A stretch of DNA of 64,000 nucleotides from Synechococcus sp. CB0101 (GTDB taxonomy: Bacteria > Cyanobacteriota > Cyanobacteriia > PCC-6307 > Cyanobiaceae): the NCBI RefSeq assembly GCF_000179235.2, contig NZ_CP039373.1, positions 2,328,554 through 2,392,553 on the forward strand, read 5' to 3'. Both the position numbers and the translations under genes were made by a program. Positions 33,225 to 41,904 of this stretch are shown here, one piece after another. The first letter of the stretch is position 1; each line of letters opens with the position of its first letter. The notes beneath the pieces are model-generated. The model did no database searches and was not told the origin of the DNA. It saw nothing but the letters and a program-made list of their open reading frames with translations.

Positions 33225-34925
33225 TTGCCCTTCTTTGCGTGCGCCCCTGTGTTGAGCAGCCCCGCCCATCGCTACGACCCGGGGGCTGATCTGCGCTGGC
33301 TGCTGCTGCGCCCCTGGCTCCTGATCAGCCGGCTGGTGGTGCTGGTGAGCCAACTGGTGGGGCTCGCCCTGGTGTTGGTGCTGCAGAGCGGCAGCCGTGA
33401 TCCGAAGGTGCAGCAGAAGCTCGGCCAACGCATCTTCACCACCCTCACCAACCTGGGCCCCTGCTTCATCAAGCTCGGCCAAGCCCTCTCCACGCGCCCG
33501 GATCTGGTGCGGCGCGATTGGCTCGATGAGCTCACCAAGCTCCAAGACAACCTGCCCGCCTTCCCCCACGCCATCGCCCTGCGAACCATCGAGGAGGAGC
33601 TTGGGGCGCCGGTGGAGCAGCTGTTTGAGGAGTTTCCCGATTACCCCGTGGCTGCCGCCAGCCTCGGCCAGGTGTATCGGGCCAAACCGGTGGGGGGGAG
33701 CTGGGTGGCGGTGAAGGTGCAACGCCCCAACCTCACCCAACAACTGCGCCGCGACATGGTGCTGATCCGCTTGCTGGGGGTGATGGCTGCACCCTTGCTG
33801 CCCCTCAACCTCGGCTTCGGCCTCGGCGACATCATCGATGAATTCGGGCGGTCGTTGTTTGAGGAGATCGACTACCGCCGCGAAGCCGACAACGCGGAGC
33901 GCTTCGGCCGGCTGTTTGCCAGCAACCCCGCGGTGATCGTGCCGCGGGTGGACCGCAGCCTCTCGGCCCAGCGGGTGATCACCACCACCTGGATCGAAGG
34001 CACCAAGCTGCAACAGCGCCAGGAACTGGAAGCGCAGGACCTCGATCCCTCCTCGTTGATCCGCACGGGAGTGATTTCCGGGCTGCAGCAACTCCTGGAA
34101 TTCGGCTACTTCCACGCCGATCCACATCCCGGCAACCTCTTTGCCCTGCCCGGCAAAACCGGAGCCCTGGGCCATCTGGCCTATGTGGATTTCGGGATGA
34201 TGGATTCGATCAGCGACAGCGACCGCCTCACCCTCACCGGCGCGGTGGTGCACCTGATCAACCGCGACTTCCAATCCCTAGCCCAAGATTTTGTGGATCT
34301 GGGCTTTCTCAACCCCAACACCGATCTCGCCCCGATCGTGCCGGCCCTTGAGGAGGTGCTTGGCGGCGCCCTGGGAGACAACGTGGGCTCGTTCAACTTC
34401 AAAGCGATCACCGATCGCTTCTCGGAGCTGATGTACGCCTATCCCTTCCGGGTGCCGGCGCGGTTTGCCCTGATCATCCGCGCCGTGGTGAGCCAGGAGG
34501 GTCTGGCCCTGCGGCTCGATCCCAGTTTCCGGATCATCCGTGTGGCCTATCCCTACGTGGCCAAGCGCCTGCTGGCGGGCGACACCGCCGAGATGCGCGA
34601 AAAACTGTTGGAGGTGTTGTTCGATAGCGACGGGCGCCTGCAGGTGCAACGGCTCGAAAGCCTGCTGGCAGTGGTGGAAAACGATGAAAGCGCCGTGGGT
34701 GCTGAGCTGCTACCCGTGGCCGGTGCAGGGCTGAAGCTGCTGCTGGGTCAGGAAGGCCGCAGCATCCGAGAGCGGCTGCTGCTCACCCTGGTGCGCGACG
34801 ACCGCCTCAATACCGAAGACCTGCGGGGTCTGATGGACCTGTTGGGCCGCACCTTTGCTCCCCAGCGCCTGGTGCGGCGTCTGCGGGATCAGCTGCTCAC
34901 CCGGCTCAATCCCCTGGCCGCTTAG
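33225..34925 (+). CDS. ABC1/UbiB atypical kinase family protein
   Basis: 566 residues from TTG 33225; GTG 33249 is also possible. The ABC1 hallmarks are present: the KxGQ motif (FIKLGQALSTRPDLV), the Ala-rich loop replacing the Gly loop (VAAASLGQVYRAKP), the catalytic lysine in VAVKVQRP, ExD (FEEIDYRREADNAERF), HADPHPGNLF and the DFG (VDFGMM). Cyanobacterial members influence prenylquinone synthesis and thylakoid lipid metabolism. A hydrophobic N-terminal segment may contact membranes. Confidence 0.93.
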   Translation: MPFFACAPVLSSPAHRYDPGADLRWLLLRPWLLISRLVVLVSQLVGLALVLVLQSGSRDPKVQQKLGQRIFTTLTNLGPCFIKLGQALSTRPDLVRRDWLDELTKLQDNLPAFPHAIALRTIEEELGAPVEQLFEEFPDYPVAAASLGQVYRAKPVGGSWVAVKVQRPNLTQQLRRDMVLIRLLGVMAAPLLPLNLGFGLGDIIDEFGRSLFEEIDYRREADNAERFGRLFASNPAVIVPRVDRSLSAQRVITTTWIEGTKLQQRQELEAQDLDPSSLIRTGVISGLQQLLEFGYFHADPHPGNLFALPGKTGALGHLAYVDFGMMDSISDSDRLTLTGAVVHLINRDFQSLAQDFVDLGFLNPNTDLAPIVPALEEVLGGALGDNVGSFNFKAITDRFSELMYAYPFRVPARFALIIRAVVSQEGLALRLDPSFRIIRVAYPYVAKRLLAGDTAEMREKLLEVLFDSDGRLQVQRLESLLAVVENDESAVGAELLPVAGAGLKLLLGQEGRSIRERLLLTLVRDDRLNTEDLRGLMDLLGRTFAPQRLVRRLRDQLLTRLNPLAA

Positions 34926-34951
34926 GGTCGGCGCCACCTGAACGCACCGCG

Positions 34952-35419
34952 ATGTCTCTGGCCCCGATCAACCTGAGCGAAGCCGCCCAGGACATGGCCA
35001 GCGGCGACTACGGCGACCTGGATGCCCAGGAAATCCTGCTGGAGTTTGCGCCGTTCCTGCAGCCGCCCTATGTGGTGGCGGGGGTGGGCCTGGCGATGGG
35101 CGTGCTCTGCGGACTCACCTTCGCTCGCCTGGTGCAAGACAAGCTGAACGGCTGGAAGCAGGATCGCCTCGCACTCTTGCCGCTTGGCTGCTTCGAAACC
35201 AACCTGAGCTACACGGGGATCGTGCTGGGCATCACCCTGTTCATCGGAGGGAGCCTGCAGGTGTTCAGCTTCGCCGCCGGCGCAGCCTACCTGGTGGCCC
35301 TGCTGCTGTCGCTGGCCACCGCGGGAGCCCTGTGGGTGCAGCTGGAGCGGCTGATGCTGCAGGTGGAAAACGGCACCTTCAGTGCCGTTGATTTCGACAA
35401 CTTCGATCAGTTTTTCTAA
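34952..35419 (+). CDS. Cyanobacterial conserved membrane protein
   Basis: 155 residues with three predicted membrane helices (PPYVVAGVGLAMGVLCGLTF, YTGIVLGITLFIGGSLQVF, AAYLVALLLSLATAGALWV). A hydrophilic N-terminus and an acidic C-terminal tail (FSAVDFDNFDQFF) follow the Syn/Pro-clade style. No function is recognised. It follows the ABC1 kinase by 26 bases and may be co-transcribed. Confidence 0.7.
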   Translation: MSLAPINLSEAAQDMASGDYGDLDAQEILLEFAPFLQPPYVVAGVGLAMGVLCGLTFARLVQDKLNGWKQDRLALLPLGCFETNLSYTGIVLGITLFIGGSLQVFSFAAGAAYLVALLLSLATAGALWVQLERLMLQVENGTFSAVDFDNFDQFF

Positions 35420-35442
35420 GGATCCGGCCGAAGGCCGAGCGC

Positions 35443-36438
35443 TCAAGCCGCCAGATAAGCACCCATCTGCTGAGAGAGCCGGCGCATCTCCTCGTGGGCG
35501 CGGCGCTCGAGGCTGCGGGCCCGGTCGCGGCTCATCTCCAGTTCGCGGGCGATGGAGCTGAGGCTCATCGGTTCTTCGATACCGATGCCATAACGCATTT
35601 TCAGCACCCGGCCCTGCAGCTCCGGCAGCTGATCGAGCAGATCACGCATGTCGCTGCGAAGGCACTCGCCATCCACCAGCTCTTCCGGCTGGGTCCCGTC
35701 GGCTGCCAGCAGATCGAGTAGTTCGGTGTCGTCGCCGTCGCCCACCTTGGTTTCCAGGCTCACGGGCTGACGGGCGCGGCAGAGCAGATCCTTCACCTCC
35801 TCCTCCGGCAGCTCCACAAACTCCGCCAGCTCCGTCACCGTTGGGGTGCGGCCCAACTCCTGGCTCAGTTCCCGCTGGCCTTTCTTGAGCTTGTTCAGCG
35901 TTTCAGTGATGTGGATCGGCAGGCGAATCGTGCGGCTCTTCTCCGCGATCGCCCGCGTAATGCCCTGGCGGATCCACCAATAGGCATAAGTGGAGAACTT
36001 GTAGCCGCGGGTGGGGTCGAACTTCTCCACGCCCCGCACCAGGCCGATCGTGCCCTCCTGGATCAGGTCCAGGAGTTCCATGTTCCGCTTGGTGTATTTC
36101 TTCGCCACGCTCACCACCAGGCGCAGGTTGGCCGCCACCATCCGCTCCTTGGCCCGCTGGCCGGAGCGCAGGCGCTTCTTGAGCTGTTGCGGGGTAAGCT
36201 GCGCCGCCTCAGCCAGCTGGGCATCAGTGGGGTCTTCGCCACCGGCGCGCAGACGCAGCTCTTCGCGCTGCTCCTCCAAGGCCATCAGCTCCTGCACCTG
36301 GCGGCCGAGGGTGATCTCCTGCTCATGGGTGAGCAGCGGCACCCGACCGATATCCCGGAGGTAGGAGCGCACCAAGTCGGTGCCGCCGGCGAGGGCAGCA
36401 GCATCACGCTCGGAACGGATCACCGGAAGCGAGGGCAT
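35443..36438 (-). CDS. Group 2 RNA polymerase sigma-70 factor
   Basis: 331 residues. Region 1.2 (TDLVRSYLRDIGRVPLLTHE), region 2 (RLVVSVAKKYTKRNMELLDL and TYAYWWIRQGITRAI) and region 4 (MSLSSIARELEMSRDRARSL) are all complete, and region 1.1 is absent. This is the layout of the non-essential, stress- or light-responsive cyanobacterial sigma factors (SigB/C/D/E type). The start ATG at 36438 lies 10 bases after a perfect 12-bp inverted repeat. Divergent from the pseudouridine synthase. Confidence 0.95.
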   Translation of the reverse strand: MPSLPVIRSERDAAALAGGTDLVRSYLRDIGRVPLLTHEQEITLGRQVQELMALEEQREELRLRAGGEDPTDAQLAEAAQLTPQQLKKRLRSGQRAKERMVAANLRLVVSVAKKYTKRNMELLDLIQEGTIGLVRGVEKFDPTRGYKFSTYAYWWIRQGITRAIAEKSRTIRLPIHITETLNKLKKGQRELSQELGRTPTVTELAEFVELPEEEVKDLLCRARQPVSLETKVGDGDDTELLDLLAADGTQPEELVDGECLRSDMRDLLDQLPELQGRVLKMRYGIGIEEPMSLSSIARELEMSRDRARSLERRAHEEMRRLSQQMGAYLAA

Positions 36439-36447
36439 GAAGCGACG

Positions 36448-36477
36448 GGTTTACGAAACTCAGGTGTTTCGTAAACC
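36448..36477 (-). promoter_or_regulatory. Perfect 12-bp inverted repeat in the sigma-factor leader
   Basis: The arms are GGTTTACGAAAC (36448-36459) and GTTTCGTAAACC (36466-36477), separated by six bases. In the sigma transcript this is a hairpin placed immediately before the start codon, and no Shine-Dalgarno is visible between them. It could be an operator for a dimeric regulator or an RNA element controlling translation. On the plus strand a T6 run begins eight bases later, so weak termination is less likely. Confidence 0.75.
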
Positions 36478-36522
36478 TACCACCTTTTTTCTGGGCAGAA
36501 TGAAGCTCCAAAGGCCCTTGCC

Positions 36523-37248
36523 ATGCCCGAAGAGCGGCTGCAGAAGCTGATCGCTGCCGCCGGTCTCGGCTCGCGCCGGTACGCGGAAACCCTGCTGCGG
36601 GCAGGGCGCGTGAGTGTGAATGGGCGCACCGCCGAGCTAGGAGAACGGGCTGATCCCGAGCGCGATGCCATCTGCATCGATGGCGAACCGCTGCGCCCGG
36701 CGCAACCGCCTCTGGCATTGCTGCTCAATAAACCGGCGGGTGTGATGTGCAGCTGCCACGACCCTGAAGGCCGGCCGATTGTTCTGGATCTGTTGCCCCC
36801 GGAATTGGCCTCGGGTCAGGGGCTACACCCGGTGGGCCGCCTCGATTTCCACAGCCGCGGGGCGCTGCTGCTCAGCAACAACGGCGCTCTCACCCTGCAG
36901 CTCACCCACCCCCGCTTCCAGCACAGCAAGACCTATCGAATCTGGGTGCGCGGCCAGCCCAGCCAAACCGTGCTCGATCGCTGGGCCCGTGGGGTGCCCC
37001 TCGACGGACTACCGAGCCAACCGGTGACCCTGCATCGCCTGGATCAAGAGCACGATGCCACCCAGCTGCAGCTGGTGATGCACGAGGGGCGCAACCGCCA
37101 GATCCGCCGCACCGCCGAGCTCCTGGGCCATCCGGTGCTCGACCTGCAGCGGGTGGCGATCGGATCGATCGAACTGGGCGAGCTACCAGAGGGTCGCTGG
37201 AGACGCCTGGATCCCCAAGAATGGCCTGACACCCACCCCCGGCCTTAA
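36523..37248 (+). CDS. Pseudouridine synthase, RsuA/RluB/RluE family
   Basis: 241 residues. An S4 RNA-binding domain (ERLQKLIAAAGLGSRRYAET) is followed by the catalytic domain, with LLNKPAGVMCS and the nucleophile aspartate in HPVGRLDFHSRGALLLSNN. The terminal segment (EGRNRQIRRTAELLGHPVLDL) is conserved. It modifies rRNA or, for RluE types, 23S U2457. The stop overlaps the start of the RodZ-like gene (TAATG). Confidence 0.93.
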   Translation: MPEERLQKLIAAAGLGSRRYAETLLRAGRVSVNGRTAELGERADPERDAICIDGEPLRPAQPPLALLLNKPAGVMCSCHDPEGRPIVLDLLPPELASGQGLHPVGRLDFHSRGALLLSNNGALTLQLTHPRFQHSKTYRIWVRGQPSQTVLDRWARGVPLDGLPSQPVTLHRLDQEHDATQLQLVMHEGRNRQIRRTAELLGHPVLDLQRVAIGSIELGELPEGRWRRLDPQEWPDTHPRP

Positions 37249-38201
37249 TGCCCAGGCTTGTCCCACGCCTGCCCCGCCTCGGCCGCCTGTTGGGCCGAAG
37301 CGCCGGCCAGCGAGCGGGGGAGAACGGGGCTGCCATGCCTCAGGAGGACCCCCTGCTGGCCGTGGGACGACGACTGCGCCAGGAGCGGGAGGCCAGGGGC
37401 CTCAATTTGCGGCAACTCGCCCTGGAAACCCGGATCAGCACGCCCGTGCTGGAAGCACTCGAACGGGGCTGGCGCGATCGTCTGCCGGAAGGGGCCTATC
37501 TGCGCACAATGCTGCCCCTGATCGAGCAGCACCTCGACCTGCCCGCGGGCAGCCTGGATGTGGCGCTGCCCCCCCAGAGCCCGCAGCACGGCCCCCGCGG
37601 CAAAGGCGGAGGCCTGCTCAAGCGCTTCACACCGGGCTCGATCGATGTGTTCAGCACCTGGCAGGGGGGCCTGCTCTACGGAGGCATCTGCCTGGGCTTG
37701 ATCTACGCCCTGAACCTGCAGCAACGCCAGTTGGCCGCCGCCAACCTGCTCAGCCTCAATCCCATCGCCCCACTGCCGGCCGCCGAACAGCGCAAGCCCG
37801 CCGCCCCGGGCACTACCCTGCTGGGGGCCTTCCCTGAGCTGCGGCCCCTGCAACAGGCCAGCCGCGGAGTGGGCCGCACAGCCCTCAACGCGCTTCAGCA
37901 GGCCGGATCCGAGCAACCTGAGCTGGGGGTACTGGAGCTCAACCTCAGCCAGGCCAGCACCATCAACCTGCGCAGCGACAACGGCCAGCGCTCCCAGCTC
38001 ACCGGCAGCAAAGGGCAGTTGGTGTGGCAACTCGAACCACCCCTGGAGCTCAGCATCTATCCCGTTCCGAAAGCCACGGACGTGCTCTGGAATGGCGCGG
38101 CCCTGCCTCCCATCAGCAAGCAGCCCGGCCAATACCGCCTGCCCTTGCCAAAACCAACCCCTAACGCTGGTGGCGCTGCGCCAGCTCCCCAAACCCCTTG
38201 A
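37248..38201 (+). CDS. RodZ-like helix-turn-helix membrane protein
   Basis: 317 residues; a second start at about residue 30 (MPQEDPLLAVGRRLRQERE) may be the real one. A cytoplasmic HTH_25 domain (RQERE...NLRQLALETRISTPVLEALE, AYLRTMLPLIEQHLDL) precedes one membrane helix (GGLLYGGICLGLIYALNL), an Ala/Pro-rich linker and a C-terminal DUF4115-like beta domain (QASTINLRSDNGQRS). RodZ links MreB to the cell-elongation machinery. It overlaps malQ by about 40 bases at its 3' end. Confidence 0.8.
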   Translation: MPRLVPRLPRLGRLLGRSAGQRAGENGAAMPQEDPLLAVGRRLRQEREARGLNLRQLALETRISTPVLEALERGWRDRLPEGAYLRTMLPLIEQHLDLPAGSLDVALPPQSPQHGPRGKGGGLLKRFTPGSIDVFSTWQGGLLYGGICLGLIYALNLQQRQLAAANLLSLNPIAPLPAAEQRKPAAPGTTLLGAFPELRPLQQASRGVGRTALNALQQAGSEQPELGVLELNLSQASTINLRSDNGQRSQLTGSKGQLVWQLEPPLELSIYPVPKATDVLWNGAALPPISKQPGQYRLPLPKPTPNAGGAAPAPQTP

Positions 38202-39651
38202 GCGGACCGGTGATCTGATCCACACTCCCGCTCAAGCGCCAGAGCCAATTGCCGGAACTGGTGCCAGGGGTGTTGAAACGCGCCTCATCGCCCAGGTGCA
38301 ACAGATCCTGGAGTGGCACCACGGCCCAATCCGCCTCACTGGCCATGGCCAACTCCAAGAGCTGCCAACCTGGCGCCTGCACGGGCCCCAGCAACTGCTC
38401 CACCTGGTGGCGCTGATCATCACTGAGCTGCTGCCACCAACCGATGCAGGTGGCGTTGTCGTGCGTACCCGTGTACACGCACCAGTTGTGGCCGCGGTAG
38501 TTGGCGGGCAGATAGGGATTGTGGGGATCGCCGTCGAAGGCGAACTGAAGGATCTTCATGCCCGGTAGCCCATAGCGATCGCGCAGGGCTTCCACGGCGG
38601 GGGTGATCACACCGAGGTCTTCAGCGATCAGCGGGAGATGCCGGCCGCGGTAGCGGCGGCTCAGGCGGCGCAGCAGGCTGGCACCGGGCGAAGGGCGCCA
38701 GATGCCGCGCTCAGCGGTGTGATCACCGCCTGGTACGCACCAGGCGGACTCCAGGGCACGGAAGTGATCCAGCCGCAGCAGATCCACCAGGCTGAGCTGC
38801 CGCTGCAGCCGCCGGATCCACCAGCGAAAACGCGTGAGCCGGTGCAGAGGCCATCGGTATACGGGTGTGCCCCAGAGCTGACCCGTGGCGGAGAAGTAAT
38901 CGGGTGGAACACCGCTCTGCTGGCTCAAGCTGCCGTCCGCTGCGGCCGAAAACAGCCGGCGATGGCTCCAGACATCCGCACTGTCATGCGCCACATAGAA
39001 CGGCACATCGCCGATCACCTGAATGCCGCGCTCGCGGGCGTGATCCAGGAGCAGCTGCCACTGCTCCTGCAACTGCCACTGCACCAGCGCTTCCTGCAAC
39101 AGCGGCTGTTGCGCTTCAGCATCGAGAGCCCGCAGGGCTGAGCGCTGGCGGCAGGCCAGAGGCTGGGGCCACTGCCACCACGGTTGGGCGTTAAAGCGCC
39201 GCCGCAGCACCCAGAACCGGCAGTGATCCACCAACCACGTGCGCTGCTGATCGCGCCAGCTGGCGAAACGCTCCCGCTGGGCCCGCTCCCAGTGGGGGTA
39301 ACGCCGGAGCAGGGCGGCGCCCAGCTGCTCGGCGCGTTGGTCGGCCCGTACCAGATCCAACCGCGCCGAGTCGCCGCCCTGGGGCAGCTCGCTCAGGTCT
39401 GCCGGCTCCAGCAGCCCTTCTGCCACCAGCAGCTCAGCATCGAGGAGCCAAGCGTTGAGGGCGAAGCTGCTGGGGGAGCTGTAGGGCGAACCGAGCGAAT
39501 CGGGAGGAGCCAGGGGCAACAGCTGCCAGGCCTTGATGCCGTGATCGGCCAGCAGGTCGAGCCAGCGATGGGCCTCAGCACCGAAACTGCCGCACACCGG
39601 GGAGCCCGGCAGTGCCGTGGGGTGAAGCAGAACGCCGGCCCTGCGCATCAA
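38161..39651 (-). CDS. malQ: 4-alpha-glucanotransferase (amylomaltase)
   Basis: 496 residues, GH77 family. Signatures: the N-terminal RRAGVLLHPTALPGSPVCG, QVIGDVPFYVAHDSADVW, the nucleophile Asp region (LLRLDHFRALESAW), PLIAEDLGVITPAVEALRDR and the C-terminal THDNATCIGWW. It transfers maltodextrins during glycogen turnover. The ATG overlaps the neighbouring bciB-like stop region (39648-39651), so it is probably translated from the same message. Confidence 0.95.
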   Translation of the reverse strand: MMRRAGVLLHPTALPGSPVCGSFGAEAHRWLDLLADHGIKAWQLLPLAPPDSLGSPYSSPSSFALNAWLLDAELLVAEGLLEPADLSELPQGGDSARLDLVRADQRAEQLGAALLRRYPHWERAQRERFASWRDQQRTWLVDHCRFWVLRRRFNAQPWWQWPQPLACRQRSALRALDAEAQQPLLQEALVQWQLQEQWQLLLDHARERGIQVIGDVPFYVAHDSADVWSHRRLFSAAADGSLSQQSGVPPDYFSATGQLWGTPVYRWPLHRLTRFRWWIRRLQRQLSLVDLLRLDHFRALESAWCVPGGDHTAERGIWRPSPGASLLRRLSRRYRGRHLPLIAEDLGVITPAVEALRDRYGLPGMKILQFAFDGDPHNPYLPANYRGHNWCVYTGTHDNATCIGWWQQLSDDQRHQVEQLLGPVQAPGWQLLELAMASEADWAVVPLQDLLHLGDEARFNTPGTSSGNWLWRLSGSVDQITGPLKGFGELAQRHQR

Positions 39652-40928
39652 TCCGGAAGCCGGTAGCGGCTAATAATCCGGCGGGCAAAGGCCGGGATGT
39701 GTGCTTCCACCTTGTCAGGGTGATGGCGCCGCAGCCACACCGCATTGCGGGTGAAGTGGGAATCGATCGAGAAGCGGCCGTATTCCAGCCCCTTGGGCCC
39801 GAAGCGCTCCACGAAGAACCCGATCAGATTGGCAACCCAGATCGGCAGCTTCACGGCTTTGTCGTAGGCCTCAATGCCCTGCTGCACCGCCGCCTGGCGC
39901 TGACCGCTGCTGCTCACGGGCGCCACGTCCAGTTCCGCCTCCACCAGATCAAGCAGCTGCTGACCCTTCGGGTTGCGCACCGTCAGCCACTGGCGGCCGA
40001 AGGTGGCACCCATGTAGCCCACCACCAGATCAGCGCCGGCATTGGTGTAGTCGAAGCAGCTCAGGCAGCTGGGGGCAAACACATCCTTGAGTTTGGGCGT
40101 ATCCAGCCCGAAGAACGGCACCGTTTCCTCGCGGCCATCGCTGTGGCGGAAGTGGATGCGGAAGTCCTGCATGAACTCGTAATGCACCACCGTGTCTGGT
40201 GAACTGACCGTGCTCTCCAGGAAGGTCTGCAGCCCCTGGCGCGACACGTTGTCGACGCAGGGCAGGCCGAGTACAAACAGCTCATCGAGGGGCAGGGTGG
40301 GCTGCACGGCCCGCAGGGCCTGGATCTGGCAGCCCACACCAATGGCAAGCAAACGCTTGATGCCGCTGCCGGGCAGCTGCTCGAGCACCTCGAGGTTGGG
40401 CGAGAGGGTGGGCTTGTTCACCCGGGCGCTGAGCACCTCCTCGGGGGTGCGGGCCAGGCGCGGCACGGGGGTGAAGCGATCGTCTTCGCTCTGGCCCACG
40501 CAGAGCACCGCATCCACCAGGCCCGTTTCCAGGGCGCGCACACCGATGCGGCTCACGATCCCGGTCCACTGGGCGCCGTCGAGCGGTTGCTGCAGGCGGG
40601 CGGTGAGCATCCGCTGCTGCACACCGAAATAGAGCTCGTCTTCGTTGTCGAGATCGCGGCTGCGGCCATGGGCCGCTGCCTCCATCGCGTCAAAGCGTTG
40701 GTTGAGGAAGGCGCAGCTGTCCTTCACATAGGCCACCCAACGGCTGTCGCAGAGGCCGCACTGGCTGCAGAGGTCTTTGGCGGGATACACGCTGCCCTTG
40801 GCCAGCGGTTTGGCCCGCTCATGGGGCGCGACGGCACCTGATGGGGAAGCAGCGGAAGTCAACGGAGCCGCCCTGGGGTGGTGGTTGGCTGCACAACCTA
40901 TCGAGGGCGCCTGGCGCCAGGGCAACAA
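39648..40928 (-). CDS. bciB: Coenzyme F420 hydrogenase/dehydrogenase beta-subunit family; BciB-like 8-vinyl reductase
   Basis: Up to 426 residues; the true start is probably internal (GTG near 40832, before PHERAKPLAKGS). The iron-sulfur motif CSQCGLC and a second Cys set (SCLSCFDYTNAGAD) are present, plus a flavin-binding region (VGCQIQALRAV). Cyanobacterial members of this family are 3,8-divinyl chlorophyllide 8-vinyl reductases (BciB, slr1923 type); the sister group is 7-hydroxymethyl-chlorophyll a reductase. BciB is the more probable job, by cyanobacterial context. Confidence 0.8.
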   Translation of the reverse strand: MLPWRQAPSIGCAANHHPRAAPLTSAASPSGAVAPHERAKPLAKGSVYPAKDLCSQCGLCDSRWVAYVKDSCAFLNQRFDAMEAAAHGRSRDLDNEDELYFGVQQRMLTARLQQPLDGAQWTGIVSRIGVRALETGLVDAVLCVGQSEDDRFTPVPRLARTPEEVLSARVNKPTLSPNLEVLEQLPGSGIKRLLAIGVGCQIQALRAVQPTLPLDELFVLGLPCVDNVSRQGLQTFLESTVSSPDTVVHYEFMQDFRIHFRHSDGREETVPFFGLDTPKLKDVFAPSCLSCFDYTNAGADLVVGYMGATFGRQWLTVRNPKGQQLLDLVEAELDVAPVSSSGQRQAAVQQGIEAYDKAVKLPIWVANLIGFFVERFGPKGLEYGRFSIDSHFTRNAVWLRRHHPDKVEAHIPAFARRIISRYRLPD

Positions 40929-41904
40929 AACCGGGGAGCTCGGTCAAAGTGGAGGGAATGTTGATCGCACATCCGCTTTGGCTCCCGCCCAGCCACGCCC
41001 GCAGCGCCGCACCCGTGAACGGGCTGCCCTTCGCCTGCTGGCCGCTGGATTAGGCCTCGCTAGCAGCCTGGCGCTGCTCGGGGTGATCTGGCCGGAGGGC
41101 GATCGCAGCGCCAGCGAGCAAGGCCCCCCCAGCGCCGCCGATCTGGCCGAGGCTCCGGACCGCGCCATCAGCGTGCTCCTGATCGGCTCCGATGCCGATC
41201 GCCTCAGCAACGGCAGCACAGCGGTGCCAGCCAACAGCGATGCACTGCTGCTGGTGCACGTGAATCCGGAGGGGCCCCTGCAACTGCTCAGCCTGCCGGT
41301 CGAAACCGCCGTGCAGCTGCCGGGCGACAAGCTCCCGGTGGCACTCGGCACTCTCTACAAACGCGGCGGGCCCGCCCTCGTGGCCGGGGCAGCCGCCCAA
41401 CTCGTGGGCCTGCCCAAAGGTCAGCCCGATCGCTACGTGGTGCTGCCCAGGGCCGCCCTGCGGGATCTGGTGGATGGCATCGGCCGGGTGGAGCTCTCCC
41501 CCGACCGGAGCATGCGATACACCGACAAAACGCAGAAGTACACGATTCGCCTCGAAGGAGGCCTGCAGGTGATGGATGGCCAGCAGGTGGAGCAACTGCT
41601 GCGCTTCCGCGATGAAACCGATGGGGAAGAGCGGCGCCGCGACCGCCAGCAGATGGCGGTGGAAAGCGTGTTGCGGCAGATGGGGCAGCGCACGCAGTTG
41701 CAGCAATTGCCTGATCTGCTCCAGCAGCTGCAGGGCCAGGTGGAGACCAACCTCACACGCTCCGAGGCTTTGAGCCTGCTGGCCGTCGCCCTGCGGCCCG
41801 GGGAACGGCTGGAGTTCCGCACACTGCCGCTGCGGCCGCCGGTTCAGCCCAAGAGCCCGCTCAGAGCCCTGGATGCGCAAGCTCAGCGCCCCTGGCCGAA
41901 CTGA
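40777..41904 (+). CDS. LytR-CpsA-Psr (LCP) family protein
   Basis: 375 residues from the first ATG, but this start overlaps the divergent bciB-like gene by up to 150 bases. A later start near 40978 (TTG, before APAQPRPQRRTRERAALRLL) may be real; none is convincing. One membrane helix (LLAAGLGLASSLALLGVIW) precedes the LCP domain: RAISVLLIGSDA, NSDALLLVHVNPEG, the Arg-rich substrate loop (RFRDETDGEERRRDRQQMAV). LCP proteins transfer glycopolymers from prenyl carriers to peptidoglycan. Confidence 0.85.
   Translation: MAGYTLPLASGLARSWGATAPDGEAAEVNGAALGWWLAAQPIEGAWRQGNKTGELGQSGGNVDRTSALAPAQPRPQRRTRERAALRLLAAGLGLASSLALLGVIWPEGDRSASEQGPPSAADLAEAPDRAISVLLIGSDADRLSNGSTAVPANSDALLLVHVNPEGPLQLLSLPVETAVQLPGDKLPVALGTLYKRGGPALVAGAAAQLVGLPKGQPDRYVVLPRAALRDLVDGIGRVELSPDRSMRYTDKTQKYTIRLEGGLQVMDGQQVEQLLRFRDETDGEERRRDRQQMAVESVLRQMGQRTQLQQLPDLLQQLQGQVETNLTRSEALSLLAVALRPGERLEFRTLPLRPPVQPKSPLRALDAQAQRPWPN

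Noticed and set aside
32958-34274. 438-codon minus-strand frame
   Set aside because: Antisense to the ABC1 kinase; His/Gln/Glu-rich and without a recognisable fold.
35425-35437. CGGCCGAAGGCCG hairpin as a terminator between 34952-35419 and the sigma gene
   Set aside because: Stem is only five bases and no T tract follows in either direction; too weak to list as a feature.
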